DNA of 64,000 bases. Origin: Chloroflexota bacterium. Lineage in GTDB: Bacteria; Chloroflexota; Anaerolineae; Promineifilales; Promineifilaceae. The translations under genes and the position numbers were made by a program. The notes under the pieces were generated by a model, which saw nothing but the letters and a program-made list of their open reading frames with translations, had not been told where the DNA came from and made no database searches. Of the stretch, positions 15,601-25,174 are shown piece after piece; the stretch's first letter is position 1, and every line of letters starts with the position of its first letter. Location of the stretch: contig JAGOMA010000007.1 in NCBI GenBank assembly GCA_017993775.1, positions 62,001 through 126,000 of the forward strand. Reading direction: 5' to 3'.

Positions 15601-18600
15601 ATGACCGATCAACAACCCTTTGTCCATTTGCACGTCCACAGCGAGTTCTCCTTGCTCGATGGCTTAAGCCGCATCAACGATCTGGTACAGCGCGCCGTCG
15701 AACTAAACCAACCGGCCATCGCCCTCACCGACCACGGCGCGATGTATGGCACCATGCCATTTTACCGCGCCGCCAAAAGCGCCGGCGTCAAGCCCATCAT
15801 CGGCATCGAGACATACCTGGCGACCCGCACCATGCAAGACAAAGACGCGCAGCTAGACAAAGAGCGTTTCCACATGCTGCTGCTGGCCCAAAACCAGACC
15901 GGTTACCTGAATTTGCTGCAAATCGCCAGCGCGGCGCAGCTAGATGGCTACTATTACAAACCGCGCATCGACCGGGCATTCATGGCGCGTTACAGCGAAG
16001 GTCTCATCGCCACCACCGGCTGCATGGCCGGAGAGATTCCCCGGGCTATCGGCGCGGGCAAAATGAAGCTGGCCCACGAGTTGATGGGCGAATACCTGGA
16101 TATTTTTGGCAAAGATCGCCTCTTCATCGAGCTGCAAGAGCACCACATCCCCGAACTGACCGACATCAACAAAAAGCTCATCGAGATGGCGGGGCATTAC
16201 GGCCTGGAAAACAACTTCCTGGCGACCAACGATGTCCACTATACCCGCGCCGAAGACGCCAATCCACACGAAGTGCTGCTGTGCATCCAAACCGGCTCTA
16301 CCATCGCCGCCCCCAAACTCACCTTCTCCGACAAAGAGTATTACCTCAAATCGCACAGCGAAATGGCCACGCTCTTCGGCGAAATCCCGGGCGCACTACG
16401 CAACAGCCTGCTCATCGCCGAAATGTGCGACATCAACCTGGATCATGAAGGCTACCATTTGCCGGAATTTGAAACCCCGGAGGGGTTCACGGCCGATAGT
16501 TACCTGCGCCAACTATGCGAGAAAGGTCTAATCTGGCGTTATGGCGATACCCGCGCCCAAAGCGACGAGGCGCTGCGCGCTCGGCTGGACCATGAGCTGA
16601 ACATTATTGGCCGGATGGGGTTTGCCACCTACTTCCTCATTGTGTGGGATTTATGTGAGTGGGCCGCGCGCAGCGACGCCTGGTGGGAAATGCATCAGGA
16701 TTCATTCCCCCACGACAACTACCAGGAGTGGAAAGACAACGACATCTGGTGGAATGTGCGCGGTTCCGGCGCAGGATCGGTGGTGGCTTATACGCTGGGC
16801 ATCACCAGCATCGACCCGCTGGTGAACGGCCTGATTTTTGAACGGTTCCTGAATCCTGGACGTGTGTCTATGCCCGACATTGACCTGGATTATCCCGATG
16901 ACGTGCGCGGGCTGATGGTGGCCTATACCAAACGGCGGTATGGCGCGGAAAAGGTGGCGCAGATCATCACATTTGGCACGTTGGGGGCGCGGGCGGCCAT
17001 CCGCGATGTGGGGCGGGCAATGGACATGCCGCTGCCAGAGGTAGATAGCATTGCGCGCTTGGTTCCGGCAGTTCCGGGCAAGCCGGTGAAAATTGAAAAT
17101 GTGCTGGATAAGGACCATGAGTTTTATTCGGCGGAATTGGAGGAGCGGTATAAGGGGGAGACGGCCGTTAAAACCCTTCTGGACACCGCCCGCAACCTGG
17201 AAGGGGTGGCCCGCCATGCTTCCAGCCACGCCGCCGGCGTCATTGTCTCCGACCGGCCGCTGCAAGAATACGTGCCCCTGAACAAACCCACCAGCGGCGA
17301 CGAAGGGCTGGGCGGGGTGGACCGCGTGACACAGTGGCCGATGGAAATTGTCGAATCCATTGGTCTGCTTAAAGTGGACTTCCTGGGCCTTAGCACCCTC
17401 ACGGTGATGCGCCTGGCCGCCCGTCTGATTGAGGAACGTTACGGCACAATCTACACCATGGACAACATTCCCTACGACGAGGGGCAAGTTGGCCCGGACC
17501 CCACCAAAAAGGCGGAAGCGCTGTTCGATATGCTGAGTCGGGGCGTCGTGGCCGGGGTGTTCCAGGTAGAAGGGGCCGGCATGCGCCGCCTGATGATGGA
17601 AATGAAGCCCCGCCGCTTCGACCACATCATCGCCGCCATCTCGCTGTATCGTCCCGGCCCGATGGACAACATTCCCGAATATATTCGGCGCATGCACGCC
17701 GAAATTTACGACCACAAAAACATCGTCGAATACCACACCCCGGCCTTAGAACCCATCCTCAAAGATACCTACGGCATTCTGGTCTACCAGGAGCAAATCA
17801 TCCGCATTGCGTCGGATCTGGCGGGCTACGAGCCAGGCGAAGCGGACATGATCCGCAAAGCGGTGGCCAAGAAGAAAAAGAAGCTGATGGAAGAGCATCA
17901 GATTCAGTTTACCGAAGGGGCGATGGCCCGTGGCTTTAGCCAGCAGGTATGCGACGCAATTTGGGGCGATATTGAATTTTTTGCGCGGTATGGATTTAAC
18001 AAGGCCCACGCGGCCGATTATGCCAAGGTTACCTGCCAGACGGCCTTCCTGAAGGCCCATTACCCGGTGGAATATCTAACCGCCATGCTTTCGGTGGAAC
18101 GGGACAACACAGACAAGGTGCGGCGTTATTTTGCCGAGGCCAAGAACCTGGGCATTGATGTGGCCCCGCCGGATGTGAACCACTCCGGCCTGGATTTTAC
18201 GATTGAAGATGAGCAGGAACGGCCGTTAATCCGCTTTGGCCTGGGCGCGATCAAAAATGCTGGGGCAGCGGCGCTGAACCTGATTTTGGAAGAGCGGCAG
18301 GCGAACGGCCGTTTCACCAGCCTGCAAGACCTCTGCGACCGGGTAGATTTGCGGCGCGTGGGCAAACGGCCGTTAGAATACATGATCAAAGGGCGGGCTT
18401 TCGATGAATGGGGCACGCCGGCGCAGTTTATGGATGCGCTGGACCGCATCGTTGGGTACAGCAGCAGCACCCACAACGCCGCCGCCCAGGGACAGATGAG
18501 CCTGTTTGGCGGCCTGACCGGCGCGCCGGCGCTGCAATTAGCCGTCGATTTACTGCATCCGGCGGACAGCGTGGAGAAAATAGACCACAAAACTTTGTTA

Positions 18601-19587
18601 GAATGGGAGAAAGAAGCTTTGGGCGTACACGTTTCGGAACATCCATTGGAACGGCCGTTGGCCCAACTCCAACCGCACACCAGCGGCCCTATCGGCGAAA
18701 TTCAGGCGACCGACAACGGCAAAACCGTCAAAGTCGCCGGCATGATCAGCACTTTGCGCACCCTGACAACCAAAAAGGGCGATCCCATGGCCTTTGGCAC
18801 GCTGGAAGACCTGGACCACAAGATCGATGTGGTCTTTTTCCCACGTACCTGGAAGGAGTTCCGCGATTTGGTGAGCGTAGACCAGGTGATGCTGGTGACG
18901 GGCAAAGTGCAAACCAAAGGCGACGACGTAAACATCATTGTGGATCGGGTGCAAACGAAGGTGGAAAACGGCGTCGCCGCCGACGATGAGGGGCATTTGC
19001 TGGGTAATGGCCGACGACCGGGGAACGGGAACGGCCGTTTGCATGAACCCACCCTCGCCTACACCCCGCCGGCCGAACCCGATTATCTCGACGACGGCGA
19101 CCAAGACGCCGACGATGATTTTGGCGGACCGCCACCGCCGCCCAATTTCGACGAGGATAGTGTGGCACGGCCGTTGTCGAACCTGCAACCAGCCGCAGCC
19201 AGACGTGAACGGGAAACGGCCGTGGCCCCGCCGCCGCTAACCAACCAACCAACCGCCAAACCAGCAAATCAACCACCAACCAACCAAACCGCCAAACCGG
19301 CAGCCCCGCCCGCCTCGCCCATCGTCTTTGGCGACAAACAGGCCAGCCGAATAGCCAACAACGTCAAAACGGTCGTGGTAGAAATTAAGCCGGTGGGAAA
19401 TTGGAAGGATGTGTGCCGCCGCGCTCTGGAAGAAGCGGCTAAATACGAAGGCGAAGACGCCCTTACCCTGGAATTGGCCGGGCATGGCTGGGCCATAGAT
19501 TTCCCCAACCAACACACCAAAATTTGCCAGGACCTGATCGGCAGCCTGCGCCGCCTATCAGGCGTTGCCAACGTGAAGGCAGTCTAA
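15601..19587 (+). CDS. dnaE: DNA polymerase III alpha subunit
   Basis: This is a 1328-aa protein. The N-terminal PHP domain (LHVHSEFSLLDG, ALTDHGAMYG) is followed by the polymerase core with MPDIDLDYPDD near residue 425 holding catalytic aspartates, SLYRPGPMDNIPEYIRR, and YGFNKAHAADYA. The helix-hairpin-helix and OB-fold (GMISTLRTLTTKKGDP) come next, then a Pro/Asp/Gln-rich disordered linker (about residues 1130-1245) and a C-terminal domain ending in SGVANVKAV. The segment before VRGSGAGSVVAY holds about 20 extra Trp/Asp-rich residues (SDAWWEMHQDSFPHDNYQEW) not typical of E. coli DnaE. The linker contains CCAACCAACC-type repeat DNA. No ribosome site precedes the ATG. Confidence 0.96.
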   Translation: MTDQQPFVHLHVHSEFSLLDGLSRINDLVQRAVELNQPAIALTDHGAMYGTMPFYRAAKSAGVKPIIGIETYLATRTMQDKDAQLDKERFHMLLLAQNQTGYLNLLQIASAAQLDGYYYKPRIDRAFMARYSEGLIATTGCMAGEIPRAIGAGKMKLAHELMGEYLDIFGKDRLFIELQEHHIPELTDINKKLIEMAGHYGLENNFLATNDVHYTRAEDANPHEVLLCIQTGSTIAAPKLTFSDKEYYLKSHSEMATLFGEIPGALRNSLLIAEMCDINLDHEGYHLPEFETPEGFTADSYLRQLCEKGLIWRYGDTRAQSDEALRARLDHELNIIGRMGFATYFLIVWDLCEWAARSDAWWEMHQDSFPHDNYQEWKDNDIWWNVRGSGAGSVVAYTLGITSIDPLVNGLIFERFLNPGRVSMPDIDLDYPDDVRGLMVAYTKRRYGAEKVAQIITFGTLGARAAIRDVGRAMDMPLPEVDSIARLVPAVPGKPVKIENVLDKDHEFYSAELEERYKGETAVKTLLDTARNLEGVARHASSHAAGVIVSDRPLQEYVPLNKPTSGDEGLGGVDRVTQWPMEIVESIGLLKVDFLGLSTLTVMRLAARLIEERYGTIYTMDNIPYDEGQVGPDPTKKAEALFDMLSRGVVAGVFQVEGAGMRRLMMEMKPRRFDHIIAAISLYRPGPMDNIPEYIRRMHAEIYDHKNIVEYHTPALEPILKDTYGILVYQEQIIRIASDLAGYEPGEADMIRKAVAKKKKKLMEEHQIQFTEGAMARGFSQQVCDAIWGDIEFFARYGFNKAHAADYAKVTCQTAFLKAHYPVEYLTAMLSVERDNTDKVRRYFAEAKNLGIDVAPPDVNHSGLDFTIEDEQERPLIRFGLGAIKNAGAAALNLILEERQANGRFTSLQDLCDRVDLRRVGKRPLEYMIKGRAFDEWGTPAQFMDALDRIVGYSSSTHNAAAQGQMSLFGGLTGAPALQLAVDLLHPADSVEKIDHKTLLEWEKEALGVHVSEHPLERPLAQLQPHTSGPIGEIQATDNGKTVKVAGMISTLRTLTTKKGDPMAFGTLEDLDHKIDVVFFPRTWKEFRDLVSVDQVMLVTGKVQTKGDDVNIIVDRVQTKVENGVAADDEGHLLGNGRRPGNGNGRLHEPTLAYTPPAEPDYLDDGDQDADDDFGGPPPPPNFDEDSVARPLSNLQPAAARRERETAVAPPPLTNQPTAKPANQPPTNQTAKPAAPPASPIVFGDKQASRIANNVKTVVVEIKPVGNWKDVCRRALEEAAKYEGEDALTLELAGHGWAIDFPNQHTKICQDLIGSLRRLSGVANVKAV

Positions 19588-19591
19588 GACC

Positions 19592-19685
19592 GGGAGACGC
19601 GAGAACAGAAGCCAGGGAGACTTGGAGACTTGGAGACTTGATTGATTGGCTCTGAATCTCCAATCTCCAATCTCGAGTCCCCAGC
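19592..19685. repeat. GGAGACTT / AATCTCC low-complexity hairpin between dnaE and the dipeptidase gene
   Basis: Tandem GGAGACTT units (19616-19638) face TCTCCAATCTCCAATCTC (19657-19674). It lies between convergent genes and may separate their transcripts. There is no T-tract. Confidence 0.8.
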
Positions 19686-19696
19686 CCCCTTCTGGT

Positions 19697-20761
19697 TCAG
19701 GGAAGCGCGCGCCGCAGAATGCGCAGCCAGTTGCCGCTCATAATGCCTGCCACATCCGACGTTTCGTAGCCTCGCGCCAGCAGCGCATCCCCAATTTTGC
19801 CCAGGTCGGCGATGCTGCCCAATTCGGCGGGAATATGTTCTGCGCCAAACCCGCCGTCCAGGTCGCTGCCAATGCCTACGCTGCGGGCACTGCCCAACAC
19901 CTGACAAACGTGGTCGATGTTGGCCACCACATGGTCCAATGTCACCGCCGCTTTGCGATCCCCCTTACGCCAGCCGGGCTGCAAAAAAGCGTTGTATAAC
20001 ACCGTGCCGATCACCCCATCCCGCTCGCCTATCAGGCGAATTTGCGTGTCGCTGAGTTGGCGCGTGCCGGGAACCAGCGCTCGACAGTTGCTGTGCGTGG
20101 CCACGGTCACGCCTTCGTAGCGTTCCAACGCTTCGATAGTTGATTTCTCGCTCATGTGGGTCAGGTCCAGAATAAAACCCAGATCGGCCATCACTTCCAG
20201 CAAGCGGTAGCCCTCTTTGGTCAGACCGTCGTCGGTGCGGGTCCAGCCGCCGGTCGCGTAGCGCGTGTCGTCCCAGGCCAGGCCGATCAGTCGCAAGCCG
20301 CGTTCGTACCACATTTCGGCCTCTTCCGGCTCGCGGATAGGGTCGGCGCCTTCCATGAGCGGCACAATGCCCAGGAGTGGGGCAGGATTATCGTCTGTAC
20401 AACTTTGCAATACTTCATCCAGCAAGGTCTGATTGGTGACCAGGCGGAGGGATTGATTTTCATCAACCAGGCGATGGTAATAATCGAGTTGTTTCATGCC
20501 ATAAGCAAAGGCTTCGTTGGCGTTGTGGTAGACCATTTTGTCGGCCAGGGTGGGGATTTTGGCGTGGCTGGGGGTGACAAACAGCGTGCCAAAGACCAAT
20601 CCAACGCCGCCCTGGCGCATGTCTGGGAATGAGACGGTGGCTTGACCCCGTTCGCCATCTGGCTGTTCTTGGGCGCGTGTGTAAGAAATGGGATGAAGGG
20701 GGGAACGGCCGTGATTCAGCGCGTTATAAGCAATATCCAAATGGGCGTCAACAATCATCAT
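19697..20761 (-). CDS. Membrane dipeptidase family (peptidase M19)
   Basis: This 354-aa protein opens with VDAHLDIAYN, the first zinc-ligand segment of renal-dipeptidase-like enzymes. It continues with LDLTHMSEKS, VATHSNCRAL and GIGSDLDGGFG, which carry the remaining metal and substrate residues. It has no signal peptide, so it is probably cytosolic. M19 enzymes hydrolyse dipeptides, often with D-residues or unusual amino acids. The start has GGAA at suitable spacing. It lies downstream of a DUF1801 gene on the same strand. Confidence 0.9.
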   Translation of the reverse strand: MMIVDAHLDIAYNALNHGRSPLHPISYTRAQEQPDGERGQATVSFPDMRQGGVGLVFGTLFVTPSHAKIPTLADKMVYHNANEAFAYGMKQLDYYHRLVDENQSLRLVTNQTLLDEVLQSCTDDNPAPLLGIVPLMEGADPIREPEEAEMWYERGLRLIGLAWDDTRYATGGWTRTDDGLTKEGYRLLEVMADLGFILDLTHMSEKSTIEALERYEGVTVATHSNCRALVPGTRQLSDTQIRLIGERDGVIGTVLYNAFLQPGWRKGDRKAAVTLDHVVANIDHVCQVLGSARSVGIGSDLDGGFGAEHIPAELGSIADLGKIGDALLARGYETSDVAGIMSGNWLRILRRALP

Positions 20762-20798
20762 AAAAGGGTTCCTTGTCTATACGGGGCCGGTCAATCGG

Positions 20799-21203
20799 CT
20801 ATTTTTTCGATTTGGCCGCCGCTCTTTGTGCATTTTCCGCTACCCGGTAATGAACAATTTTGCGTATCAGATCCAACGGCAGCGGTTGGTCAATGGGAAA
20901 CTGCACCGAACCCTTGCCTGTCTTATAGACCGACAATTCTTCCTGAAACGCTTCCAGACCTGTGGGCGCAGGGTATAAACCAATATGGTTTTTAAAGGCC
21001 GCAAAATGAACCAGATTCCCATTTAGGGCAAAAGTGGGCATTTGATAGCTGATTTTTTCTTCTGCGGCCGGCGCGGCTGCCTGGATAGTCGCCCTGAGTT
21101 CGGCCAACATCACCTGGACATCTTCGGGAAATGTAGCGATATACTCATCAATATTCTTAGGTTTTGGTTTGTCGTCCATCATGTATTTCTCTTTTGTCGC
21201 CAT
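20799..21203 (-). CDS. DUF1801 / YdhG-like small protein
   Basis: This 134-aa protein has IDEYIATFPEDVQVMLAELRATI, EKISYQMPTFALNGNLVHFAAFKNHIGLYP and FPIDQPLPLDLIRKIV, the pattern of the DUF1801 (frataxin-like fold) family. Function is unknown; some relatives are proposed to bind iron. The start may instead be the ATG at 21182 or 21179. TAGATA lies seven bases before 21203, compatible with a leaderless start. Confidence 0.8.
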   Translation of the reverse strand: MATKEKYMMDDKPKPKNIDEYIATFPEDVQVMLAELRATIQAAAPAAEEKISYQMPTFALNGNLVHFAAFKNHIGLYPAPTGLEAFQEELSVYKTGKGSVQFPIDQPLPLDLIRKIVHYRVAENAQRAAAKSKK

Positions 21204-21219
21204 ACGAAAGTATCTACAC

Positions 21220-21278
21220 GGACCCTAAGGGTTTGCTCTTGAGAAGCCAGATTATCTGGAACTTAAACCCTTAGAGCC
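21220..21278. repeat. GACCCTAAGGGTTTG hairpin between DUF1801 and serine dehydratase genes
   Basis: GGACCCTAAGGGTTTG (21220-21235) pairs with TTAAACCCTTAGAGCC (21263-21278) around a 27-base loop that itself holds CCAGATTATCTGG. It lies in the gap downstream of the serine dehydratase gene and may act as its 3' end. Confidence 0.8.
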
Positions 21279-21315
21279 TTCCCAGAGAGACCCGAACTGT
21301 TACAGACAAAATGCC

Positions 21316-22875
21316 TTAACAGTTTCTCAACTGCTGCAAGCGTTTTTCCACGGCAATAGCCGATGGCGTGATGGCCAATCCGCCCAGTCCTGTGCAGCGC
21401 AGTTCGTGGGTCATGCTGTTGCCCACGTCCAGCATCGTCGCCACCACTTCATCAAACGTAATGACCGGATCATAATTAGCCAGGGCCATGTTGGCGCAGG
21501 AGAGCGCGTTGGAAGCTGCCATGACGTTGCGCCCCAGGCAAGGCGCTTCCACGCGCTTGCCAATCGGATCGCAGATCATGCCCAATGAATTTTGCAGCGC
21601 CAGCGAAGCCGCCGCAACCGATTGTTCCAATGTGCCGCCAGCCAAAACGACCAGACCGGCCGCGGCCATGGCCGAGCCGGCGCCGCATTCCGCCTGGCAG
21701 CCGCCCACTTCAGCGGAAAAAGTGGCGTGCTCAGAAATGAAGACGCCGATCATGCCGGCGGCCAGCATGGCGTGGACGATGTCTTCTTCGCCTTTGCCCA
21801 TGACGGCCGCTGCGCCCAGAATAGCGCCGGGTAATGCGCCGCAAGACCCGGCTGTCGGCGCGGCCACAATGACGCCCATCGAGCTTTTTATTTCCATCAT
21901 GGCCGTGACGTACAGGATCATGGTGTTCAACGGTTCGCCGTTGATGAGTGTTTGGCTGACCATCCGTTCTCTAAAGCCAACGGATTGGCAGGGCAGGATG
22001 CGATCTTCGTAGTAGGTGCCGCGTAATCCTTGTTGGATGGAATTGTCCATCAGGCGGACGATGTAGCTCATTCGCTGGCACACTTCGGCTTCGGTGATGC
22101 CGCCGCGCGCGCTTTCATAGCGCACGGCCAATTCCCACAGGTTCAGGCCGTGGTTACGGCCGTATGCCAACATATCCTCGCCGTAAATAAATGGAACCTC
22201 TAAATCCTTGCGCGATAAGATGGGTAGAACCGGCTGTAAGTAGCGGACGAAATCCACATCTTTCAGCGCTTCTATGGTCGCTATATCGTCGACGGAAAAG
22301 GGAGCAGCGCTTTTGAGTTCGATAAACTGCCTGTCGCCGATGTGGTGTTCGAGGAAATCGTACGCCAGGGCGGCCGGCAGGTGCGCCGGGATGGCGGGCA
22401 GGTTACGGCCGTATATCAACAGTTCATGGTAATCGCCGTTAATGGAAACGGCCGTGCCGTCTATCTCTTGCACCTCAATCATGCCGCCGCCGGTAGAAAT
22501 GGCCGTGAACGTATGCGAAACCCGCGAGTTAGAAATTCGAATGCGGTACATGTTGGGGTGAGTCGCCCCGTAGCTCAAATAATTCACCTGAATGGCGATG
22601 CCGGCCGCCTGAATGCCTTCCCTATACGATTCCATGCGCGCATCATCGGCCTGCCAGCCGAGAAGACCGCCATATAGGCCCATGTCGGTCCCCTGGCTTT
22701 CGTGCGTGGTCACCAGGGAGCCGTTGGGATCATAATCGATGATCACTTCCTCGATTTCGCCACCGATCAGGTCGCGCAGGAGCAGGCCCATGCGACACCC
22801 GGCGGCGCTGTGTGAGCTGGAAGGGCCGCGCATGACCGGGCCAATGGCATCATTAAAGATACTGGAAACTGCCAT
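21316..22875 (-). CDS. sdaA: L-serine dehydratase, iron-sulfur type, beta and alpha regions in one chain
   Basis: In this 519-aa protein the N-terminal half (VMRGPSSSHSAAGCRMG) is the beta region. The C-terminal half (SSMGVIVAAPTAGSCGALPG, EVGGCQAECGAGSAMAA, CDPIGKRVEAPCLGRN) is the catalytic alpha region with the cysteines that hold the [4Fe-4S] cluster. It deaminates L-serine to pyruvate. GAGG precedes the start. The nfo gene ends 34 bp upstream on the same strand, so they may share a transcript. The chain is somewhat longer than E. coli SdaA. Confidence 0.93.
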   Translation of the reverse strand: MAVSSIFNDAIGPVMRGPSSSHSAAGCRMGLLLRDLIGGEIEEVIIDYDPNGSLVTTHESQGTDMGLYGGLLGWQADDARMESYREGIQAAGIAIQVNYLSYGATHPNMYRIRISNSRVSHTFTAISTGGGMIEVQEIDGTAVSINGDYHELLIYGRNLPAIPAHLPAALAYDFLEHHIGDRQFIELKSAAPFSVDDIATIEALKDVDFVRYLQPVLPILSRKDLEVPFIYGEDMLAYGRNHGLNLWELAVRYESARGGITEAEVCQRMSYIVRLMDNSIQQGLRGTYYEDRILPCQSVGFRERMVSQTLINGEPLNTMILYVTAMMEIKSSMGVIVAAPTAGSCGALPGAILGAAAVMGKGEEDIVHAMLAAGMIGVFISEHATFSAEVGGCQAECGAGSAMAAAGLVVLAGGTLEQSVAAASLALQNSLGMICDPIGKRVEAPCLGRNVMAASNALSCANMALANYDPVITFDEVVATMLDVGNSMTHELRCTGLGGLAITPSAIAVEKRLQQLRNC

Positions 22876-22909
22876 GGAAACCTCGCTTTGTTGGTTTAGA
22901 TTTGCGGAT

Positions 22910-23785
22910 TTAGCTTATTATCAAACTGCGTAATGTCGCCAGATTAACCGGATCCATTTCGATGTCACGGCCGTCTTCACCCTCTTCCGTCTTCGGCGTT
23001 TCCAGGTGGGCGGCATGATTGGCCCAACGCGGATCGTTTACAAAGTTGGCAAAACCAGCCTCGCCAATGAATCCTCGGCCGATATGCTCGTGGCGGTCTT
23101 TGTTGGATCCCAGCTCGTGTTTGCTGTCGTTGAAGTGGAAAAACTTGATTCGATCCAGGCCGATCAGCCGATCGAACTCGGCCATGGTGGCTGCGTAGGC
23201 TTCCGGCGTGCGGATGTCATAACCGGCGGCAAAGACGTGGCAGGTATCGAAACAAACGCCCAGGCGTTCATCTGGGCCGGTCTCGTTCAAAATCCAGGCC
23301 AACTGGGCAAAGGTGCAGCCCAGATTGGTTCCCTGCCCGGCCATTGTTTCGGGGCAGATGGTGACGTGAGGGGCGGAAACGGCCGTTTCCGCCAACAATC
23401 GCTGCAAAGCCCGGGCAATATGCGCCAGCCCGGTCGCCTCATCACCGCCCACAAAAGAACCAGGGTGAAACGTCAACAGGGGAATGCCCAATTGCCCGCA
23501 GCGTTCCACCTCAATCTTCAATGCCTGGTAAGATTTCTCCCACAGCGCTTCATCTGCCGAAGCCACATTAATTAAATAACTGGCATGCACAGCCACCGGG
23601 GAAATGTGGTCGTATGCCTGCGCCGCTTCGCGGTATTGGGCAATGTCTTGGTCGGTAAGCGGCTTCGCCTGCCATTGGCGATTGCTTTTGGTAAAGATCA
23701 GCATGGTTTCGCAGCCGGTTTCATCGCCGCGTTTGAAGGCCGTGTATGCTCCGCCGGCCGTACTCATGTGTGCGCCTAATCGCAT
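22910..23785 (-). CDS. nfo: Endonuclease IV (AP endonuclease)
   Basis: This 291-aa protein has the start RLGAHMSTAGG, LLTFHPGSFVGG, ICPETMAGQGTNLG, GVCFDTCHVFAAGYDI and FFHFNDSKHELGSNKDRHEHIG. These are the ordered zinc-binding signatures of the Nfo family. It cleaves DNA at abasic sites during base-excision repair. GGAAA precedes the start. Length and motifs are normal, with no sign of disruption. Confidence 0.96.
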   Translation of the reverse strand: MRLGAHMSTAGGAYTAFKRGDETGCETMLIFTKSNRQWQAKPLTDQDIAQYREAAQAYDHISPVAVHASYLINVASADEALWEKSYQALKIEVERCGQLGIPLLTFHPGSFVGGDEATGLAHIARALQRLLAETAVSAPHVTICPETMAGQGTNLGCTFAQLAWILNETGPDERLGVCFDTCHVFAAGYDIRTPEAYAATMAEFDRLIGLDRIKFFHFNDSKHELGSNKDRHEHIGRGFIGEAGFANFVNDPRWANHAAHLETPKTEEGEDGRDIEMDPVNLATLRSLIIS

Positions 23786-23853
23786 GGGGTTTCCTTTTTG
23801 AGGGGGTGGCTGAGCGGGTCATAATCTGTTGACCCGCTCAACCAATATCTAAT

Positions 23854-24078
23854 TTACCACGTCATTTTTTCTGGCATATCGCTGCCAAAATAGCCAATAG
23901 ATTCTGACCCATCTAGCGTATATACGCCATCGCCAACGATACGCCAGACCCGTTTGCCGGCCAGATCGACAATAAAATCGCCTTCACGCTTGCCGGTTGC
24001 CACATCTTCCAGATCGTACAATACTTGCCCGCGCAACACGGCAAACTGCTCGCCCTTTTTATCTACCAAACCACGCAT
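23854..24078 (-). CDS. Small uncharacterised protein
   Basis: This is a 74-aa protein with a good ribosome site (AAGGAGAG) before the ATG. It has no membrane segment and no Cys. The sequence alternates short beta-like stretches (FAVLRGQVLYDL, DFIVDLAGKRVWRI, GVYTLDG), suggesting a compact barrel. I do not recognise it. A low-complexity repeat separates it from the LysM gene upstream, so co-transcription is possible but not shown. Confidence 0.6.
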   Translation of the reverse strand: MRGLVDKKGEQFAVLRGQVLYDLEDVATGKREGDFIVDLAGKRVWRIVGDGVYTLDGSESIGYFGSDMPEKMTW

Positions 24079-24096
24079 GCGTTTCTCTCCTTCGGT

Positions 24097-24170
24097 TGTT
24101 AGTTGTTAGTTGGGAGTTGTTGGGTTGAATTGTTGGTTGGTTAGAACTGCCTACTATTAACTAACCACCG
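24097..24170. repeat. GTTGTTAGTTG / TTGGTTGG low-complexity repeat
   Basis: Units of TTAGTTG and GTTGGTTGG, followed by AACTAACCACC at 24161-24170, form imperfect complementary arms between two same-strand genes. The family resembles the hairpin at 59897-59982. Confidence 0.65.
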
Positions 24171-24171
24171 A

Positions 24172-24963
24172 TCAGGGAATCGTAAAGGTATCCTGGACAG
24201 ACCCGGCATCGTCGGTAAGCGTAACGGTCTCTCCAGATTCCCAAACAGACGATTCCAAACCCCAAAATAAATCAGTCGGGCTGTTAATGCCGGTTTCGGT
24301 GTGGATGAGGATGCCCGCGCCTTCGCCAAAGAGCGTAACCTGAGCAAATCGGTACACAAAACCACTTTCGTCGCTGAGGGTCCAGCCGAGCAGGTTGATC
24401 TGGCGTGTGCCGGAGTTGATGATCTGCACGGCTTCATCGGCGATGGAGCCGGCGCCGATCACGTCGGCGATCTGGAGAATGGCTTCTCCCTGGGTAGCGG
24501 CGGCTTCGGTGGGGATGGGCGTGGGCGGCACGCCAGGCGGTGGGGTGTTGGTGGGTACGGCCGTTGGCGTTGCCAATCCGCCGATGGGGATGATGAGCTG
24601 CTGGCCGACACTCAGAAAGTTGGGGTTATCGATTCCGTTGGCGGCCATGATATCTTCTATGGAAACTTCGTAGCGGGTGCTGATGCTGCCGAGGGTTTCA
24701 CCCGACTGTACGGTGTGGGTGGCGGGGCCGTCGCTAACGGCCGTTGCCTCTACCACGCCTGCTCCATCTTCGGCTGCCGGAGCCGCCGCCTCGCCAAGTT
24801 GGACGCTGATGTCTGGTGTGGGGACCACGGCCGTTGCCGTTGCCACCACTATCCTATCACCGCCGCCATTGCGACCATCCCACCAATACAAAATCGCCAG
24901 CACCACGGCCGCCGACACCAGAATGTTCAACAAAAGGAAAGGCACCATCCGACGAAAAGACAT
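24172..24963 (-). CDS. Membrane-anchored LysM and lamin-tail domain protein
   Basis: This is a 263-aa protein. Residues about 8-28 form an N-terminal membrane anchor (LLLNILVSAAVVLAILYWW). A Thr/Ala/Pro-rich spacer is followed by a LysM domain (HTVQSGETLGSISTRYEV to LSVGQQLIIP, residues about 85-130) for peptidoglycan or glycan binding. After another Pro/Thr spacer comes a C-terminal beta-sandwich of the lamin-tail (LTD) type (INLLGWTLSDESGFVYRF). It is predicted to be extracytoplasmic and wall-associated. AGGAG precedes the start. Function beyond binding is unknown. Confidence 0.85.
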   Translation of the reverse strand: MSFRRMVPFLLLNILVSAAVVLAILYWWDGRNGGGDRIVVATATAVVPTPDISVQLGEAAAPAAEDGAGVVEATAVSDGPATHTVQSGETLGSISTRYEVSIEDIMAANGIDNPNFLSVGQQLIIPIGGLATPTAVPTNTPPPGVPPTPIPTEAAATQGEAILQIADVIGAGSIADEAVQIINSGTRQINLLGWTLSDESGFVYRFAQVTLFGEGAGILIHTETGINSPTDLFWGLESSVWESGETVTLTDDAGSVQDTFTIP

Positions 24964-25174
24964 CTCATTCTCCTGAGTGAATTAAACTTATTGTACAGGA
25001 AGCGGAGAGCTAGAGCTAGAGGTGGGAGCGATGTGGGGAGCGGTGTCATTCCGGGCGAGGATGGTATTGGGTTGGTTTTGTCCCGATCTTCTTTTCTACG
25101 CCCCGCCCTCTACGTGCTGCGCTCAAGCTCCGGCTCTCGCTATCGTTCTCGCTATATGTTAGAATTTCTGCGGC
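24964..25174. promoter_or_regulatory. Divergent intergenic region with GAGCTAGAG repeat and -10 element
   Basis: It contains AGAGCTAGAGCTAGAGG near 25007 and a complementary-type stretch CTCAAGCTCCGGCTCTCGC near 25121. An extended -10 (TG, T, TAGAAT at 25160-25165) lies nine bases before the PfkB ATG. No other gene is apparent here. Confidence 0.5.

Noticed and set aside
16702-17736. Long open frame on the reverse strand opposite dnaE
   Set aside because: It is antisense to conserved polymerase motifs, with typical shadow composition and no domain.
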